DNA of 64,000 nucleotides from contig NZ_BMHI01000007.1 of NCBI RefSeq assembly GCF_014640635.1, positions 124,001 to 188,000 on the forward strand. The letters run 5' to 3'. Both the position numbers and the translations under genes were made by a program. Shown piece after piece: positions 61,501 to 64,000 of this stretch. Numbering within the stretch: the stretch's first letter is position 1; each line of letters begins with the position of its first letter. The notes beneath the pieces are model-generated. The model saw only the letters and a list, made by a program, of their open reading frames with translations, did not search any database and was not told the origin of the DNA. Origin of the DNA: Flexivirga endophytica. GTDB lineage: Bacteria > Actinomycetota > Actinomycetes > Actinomycetales > Dermatophilaceae.

Positions 61501-61680
61501 CGGACCGACCGTCGGCACTTCGGCACTCTTCCCGCGCCGGACACCGTCCCGACGGACCGACCGTCGGCACTTCGGCACTCTTCCCGCGCCGGACACCGTC
61601 CCGACGGACCGACCGTCCGCACTTCGGCACTCTTCCCGCGCCGGACGCCGTCCCAACGGACCGACCGTCGGCACTTCGGG
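61501..61680. repeat. 52-bp tandem repeat between glmM and rpsI
   Basis: Units begin at 61501, 61553, 61605 and 61657 (about 3.5 copies). Each contains GGACCGACCGTCGGCACTTC and the CTCTTCCCGCGCCGGA segment. A period of 52 is not a multiple of three, so the open frames through it are chance. The copies differ by only a few bases. Confidence 0.8.
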
Positions 61681-61736
61681 ACGTAAGGCGACAGCACAGG
61701 CCGACGCAACTGAAGGACCAGCCGACCTGCCATCCG

Positions 61737-61829
61737 GATGACGACCGACGCGTTGCGAGGAATGATGACGACCGACGTGTCGCGAGGAATGATGACGACC
61801 CACGCGTTGCGAGGAATGTTGCGAGGAAT
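61737..61829. repeat. 27-bp tandem repeat between glmM and rpsI
   Basis: Units of GATGACGACC-xACGxGTxGCGAGGAAT begin at 61737, 61764 and 61791, followed by a partial GTTGCGAGGAAT. It lies 57 bases past the end of the 52-bp repeat and ends 30 bases before the rpsI terminator. Confidence 0.75.
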
Positions 61830-61859
61830 ACGGATCAACGCCTACATCTGCACGACGGC

Positions 61860-61913
61860 AAGCACATGCAAGGGCCCCGGCGAACTGGTTCGCCGGGGCC
61901 CTTGCATGTGCTT
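61860..61913 (-). terminator. Terminator of the rplM-rpsI operon
   Basis: Two 26-base arms form a perfect inverted repeat with a 2-base loop, immediately after the rpsI stop on the minus strand. The stem includes AGGGCCCCGG and its complement. The length and perfection are unusual for a simple terminator. Confidence 0.8.
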
Positions 61914-61925
61914 CGAGGCGTCAGA

Positions 61926-62432
61926 TCAGCGCTTGCTGTACTGCGGAGCCTTACGGGCCTTCTTGAGACCGGCCTTCTTGCGCTCCGGGACGCGAGCGTC
62001 ACGGGACAGGAAGCCTGCCTTCTTCAGGGTCGGGCGGTTCAGCTCCTCGTCGACGCCGTTCAGCGAACGGGCGACACCGAGGCGGACGGCACCGGCCTGG
62101 CCGGAGGGGCCACCGCCGTGCACGCGCACGAGGACGTCATACGCACCATCGAGCTCGAGAACCTTCAGCGGCTCGTTGACGATCTGCTGGTGCACCTTGT
62201 TGGGGAAGTAGGCCTCGAGGGTGCGGCCGTTGATCTTCCACTCACCCGTGCCGGGCACGATGCGCACGCGGGCGATGGCCTGCTTGCGACGGCCGGTGGC
62301 GGCGCCAGGCGCGGAGGCGCTGGGGCGAGCCTTGGGCTCGTCACCGGCGACGTCCGTGGACGACTCCGAGGTGTAGTTGGTCAGCTGGGGCTCGTCGTCC
62401 TCCAGGACGTCGACCTGAGTCTGGTCGGTCAT
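61926..62432 (-). CDS. rpsI: 30S ribosomal protein S9
   Basis: The 168-residue protein has the S9 core [21 protein letters not shown] and [23 protein letters not shown], and the very basic C-terminus ending KAPQYSKR, which reaches the P-site tRNA. An N-terminal acidic extension of about 35 residues is typical of actinobacteria. It follows rplM by 33 bases and is the last gene of the operon. Confidence 0.97.
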   Translation of the reverse strand: MTDQTQVDVLEDDEPQLTNYTSESSTDVAGDEPKARPSASAPGAATGRRKQAIARVRIVPGTGEWKINGRTLEAYFPNKVHQQIVNEPLKVLELDGAYDVLVRVHGGGPSGQAGAVRLGVARSLNGVDEELNRPTLKKAGFLSRDARVPERKKAGLKKARKAPQYSKR

Positions 62433-62465
62433 CTTGTCAATTCTCCTTGGAAGTCCGGCGGGCGC

Positions 62466-62915
62466 TTACTGCGCGACCTGGGTGATCTCGAACGGCTTGG
62501 GCTGCTGCGCGGCGTGCGGGTGCTCCGGGCCGGCGTAAACCTTCAGCTTGGCCAGCTGCTGGCGTCCGAGGGAGTTGTGCGGAATCATGCCGGTGATGGC
62601 CTTCTCGACCGCCTTGGCCGGGTTCTTGGCCATCAGCTCGGTGTAGGAGGTGGTCTTCAGTCCGCCCGGGAAACCGGAGTGGGTGTAGGCCTTCTTCTTC
62701 TGGAGCTTGGCGCCGGTGAGGGCGACCTTGTCGGCGTTGATGATGATGACGAAGTCACCGGTGTCGGCGTTCGGCGCGAAGGTCGGCTTGTGCTTCCCGC
62801 GCAGCAGGATCGCGGCCTGGGAGGCCAGGCGGCCGAGAACGACGTCGGAGGCGTCAATGACGTGCCACACGCGGTCCTGCTGGACCTGCGCCGGCTTGGG
62901 CGTGAAGGTACGCAC
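62466..62915 (-). CDS. rplM: 50S ribosomal protein L13
   Basis: The 149-residue protein has the L13 motifs [38 protein letters not shown] and [20 protein letters not shown]. It binds 23S rRNA early in assembly. It heads the rplM-rpsI operon, whose promoter is predicted at 63006-63034, leaving a leader of about 85 bases. Confidence 0.97.
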   Translation of the reverse strand: MRTFTPKPAQVQQDRVWHVIDASDVVLGRLASQAAILLRGKHKPTFAPNADTGDFVIIINADKVALTGAKLQKKKAYTHSGFPGGLKTTSYTELMAKNPAKAVEKAITGMIPHNSLGRQQLAKLKVYAGPEHPHAAQQPKPFEITQVAQ

Positions 62916-63005
62916 GAGTCTGCCTTTTCTTGTTGATCGTGGACTCGGAGCGACCGGTGGTCGCCCTGTGTGTCAGTGGTTGCGCACGAAGCACAACAGT
63001 CGTCA

Positions 63006-63034
63006 ATTCTACGGGCCGCCGACATACCGCCCAA
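63006..63034 (-). promoter_or_regulatory. Sigma-70-type promoter of rplM-rpsI
   Basis: On the minus strand TTGGGC and TAGAAT are separated by 17 bases. It is the only good match in the 215-base gap before rplM. Confidence 0.6.
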
Positions 63035-63109
63035 ATCGACCGGATCCGCCGTGCCACCAACGGTTTTCGGCTGTATGACGCCTGGCGGCCGATGGTTTAC
63101 ACCTTAAGT

Positions 63110-63128
63110 ATGCACAACTATTGTGCAT
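63110..63128. promoter_or_regulatory. ArsR-type operator at the regulator start
   Basis: ATGCACAA-CTA-TTGTGCAT is a perfect 8-bp inverted repeat that ends two bases before the ATG at 63131. Binding of the regulator here would block its own transcription. Confidence 0.65.
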
Positions 63129-63130
63129 GT

Positions 63131-63691
63131 ATGTCGCCGTCCCGATCCACCGGATCCGATCAACTGCGCGCCCTCGCACACCCGCTGCGGTCCCGGCTGC
63201 TGGCACAACTGCGGGTGCACGGTGGCGCCACCGCGACCGAACTCGCCGTGGCGCTCGGCACGCACACCGGCGCCACCAGCTACCACCTGCGCCGCCTGGC
63301 GGAGGCGGGACTGATCGAGGACACCGGCACCGGCACCGGCCGGCGCCGGGTATGGGCGGCCGCCGAGCCCGCCGGCCGCGCAGAGCCCGAGCCGATGGAC
63401 GAGGACGACCTCGCGGCCGAGCAGTGGTTGCAGCGCGACTACGTCGAGCACTTCGCCGAGCGCGCCGGCGCCTGGATCGACGACAGCGCGAGCTGGCCGG
63501 ACACCTGGCAGGAACATTGCGGGCTCGCCGACCATGCCGTGCTCGTGACCACCGAGCAACTGACGGCTCTCGCGGCGGAGATGGCCGAAGTCATGGAGCG
63601 TTACCGCCGGGCCGGCGCGGGCTCCCCCGGGGCGCGGCGCGTGGCGGCATACACCGCGTTGTTGCCGGTGGATCCGCCACCGGCCGGCTGA
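63131..63691 (+). CDS. ArsR-type winged-helix regulator
   Basis: The 186-residue protein has an ArsR-like helix-turn-helix (LRALAHPLRSRLLAQLRVHGG, then GTHTGATSYHLRRLAEAGLIE) and a long helical C-terminal region with no metal-binding cysteines. It resembles regulators related to YdfF/ArsR-like drug responders. A palindrome at 63110 provides the probable autoregulatory operator, and it may control the downstream carboxymuconolactone-like gene. Translation may begin without a leader, because no ribosome-binding site is visible. Confidence 0.83.
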   Translation: MSPSRSTGSDQLRALAHPLRSRLLAQLRVHGGATATELAVALGTHTGATSYHLRRLAEAGLIEDTGTGTGRRRVWAAAEPAGRAEPEPMDEDDLAAEQWLQRDYVEHFAERAGAWIDDSASWPDTWQEHCGLADHAVLVTTEQLTALAAEMAEVMERYRRAGAGSPGARRVAAYTALLPVDPPPAG

Positions 63692-63755
63692 CGCTGTCAC
63701 AGATCGGGCGCGGGCGGTGTCTGGTGGGCAACAGACCCGACGAAAGGCGGCTGAC

Positions 63756-64000
63756 ATGCCCACCACCAGTTCGTTCCGCATCCCCAAGGCACCCATCACC
63801 GGCCTGTACGGCGCCGCGATGCGCGCCTACGCCCGCCGCAAGTGGGGCGAGATCCCCGACAACGGCTACGTCTACTTCCACAACAAGCCGGTCATGCGTG
63901 CGGTGCTCGGCATCGAGCAGAAGGTGCAGCGCTGGAAGAAGCTGGACCCGAGCCTGCACAGCTACGCGACGATGGCGGCTGCCGGCGTCATCGGCTGCAG
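63756..64000 (+). CDS. Carboxymuconolactone-decarboxylase-family protein, N-terminal part
   Basis: The 82 residues present begin MPTTSSFRIPKAPITGLYGAAMR and continue YVYFHNKPVMRAVLGIEQKV and WKKLDPSLHSYATMAAAGVIGC. This is the alkylhydroperoxidase D-like (carboxymuconolactone decarboxylase) family, whose CxxC motif usually follows a GC dipeptide like the one at the window end. It may function in peroxide defence or in lactone metabolism. GAAAGG is nine bases before the ATG. The gene runs past the window. Confidence 0.7.
   Translation, partial: MPTTSSFRIPKAPITGLYGAAMRAYARRKWGEIPDNGYVYFHNKPVMRAVLGIEQKVQRWKKLDPSLHSYATMAAAGVIGC

Noticed and set aside
61455-62936. A 493-codon open frame running through the tandem repeats and over rpsI and rplM
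   Set aside because: It is antisense to two ribosomal protein genes, and the 52-bp period would rotate the reading frame.

Overview
This is a chromosomal window from a high-GC Gram-positive actinobacterium. The evidence is the GC-rich codon use with GTG and TTG starts, an rplM-rpsI-glmM neighbourhood, a mycobacterial-type sigK-rskA locus, an LpqY-SugABC-like transporter, and SAM-IV and guanidine-III riboswitches. A member of the Micrococcales is my best guess, but there is no rRNA or tRNA here to test it. I see no prophage, insertion sequence, CRISPR array, tRNA or rRNA.

Layout. 0-3.5 kb: end of a VIT-type metal transporter, a double Lrp regulator facing a drug-efflux MFS, and a glutathione peroxidase. 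3.6-12.8 kb: a SigK envelope-lipid locus (molybdenum oxidoreductase, fasciclin lipoprotein, sigK-rskA, FAD oxidoreductase, DUF1365, two cyclopropane-fatty-acid synthases, DUF1295). Three transcripts in it start from the same CCATCC-N16-CGAAYC promoter. 12.8-23.5 kb: small metabolic genes and repressors, a hemerythrin pair with an operator, and two coupled genes of unknown function. 23.5-24.6 kb: a toxin-antitoxin patch (PIN remnant, tandem repeat, higB-higA plus a third tiny gene). 24.6-38.3 kb: housekeeping genes (ychF, gdx with its riboswitch, rmuC, ispH, xseA/xseB split by a LigD-like gene, glpX). 38.3-48.4 kb: a sugar kinase, a trehalose-type ABC transporter, fumarase, carbonic anhydrase, MOSC and Ohr proteins.

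48.6-58.6 kb is a sulfur-scavenging regulon. Two divergent SAM-IV riboswitches flank an Rrf2 regulator. The leftward operon encodes a polar-solute ABC transporter, a DUF1684 protein and a luciferase-like flavin monooxygenase. The rightward operon encodes three more luciferase-like monooxygenases and a flavin reductase. The likely logic is that low S-adenosylmethionine switches on uptake and oxidative desulfurisation of organosulfur compounds. Two rightward genes carry single-base frameshifts. 58.6-64 kb: a TetR/FMN-reductase pair, glmM, a 600-bp gap full of minisatellites, rpsI and rplM, an ArsR-type regulator and a truncated carboxymuconolactone-decarboxylase-like gene.

The strongest unexplained signal is at DNA level. 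The octamer GTATGNCG is scattered over both strands, in genes and gaps alike, far more often than composition predicts, even forcing rare ATA codons. Two families of dispersed palindromic elements sit at gene ends: three copies of a roughly 45-50 bp hairpin and two copies of a roughly 100 bp nested palindrome.
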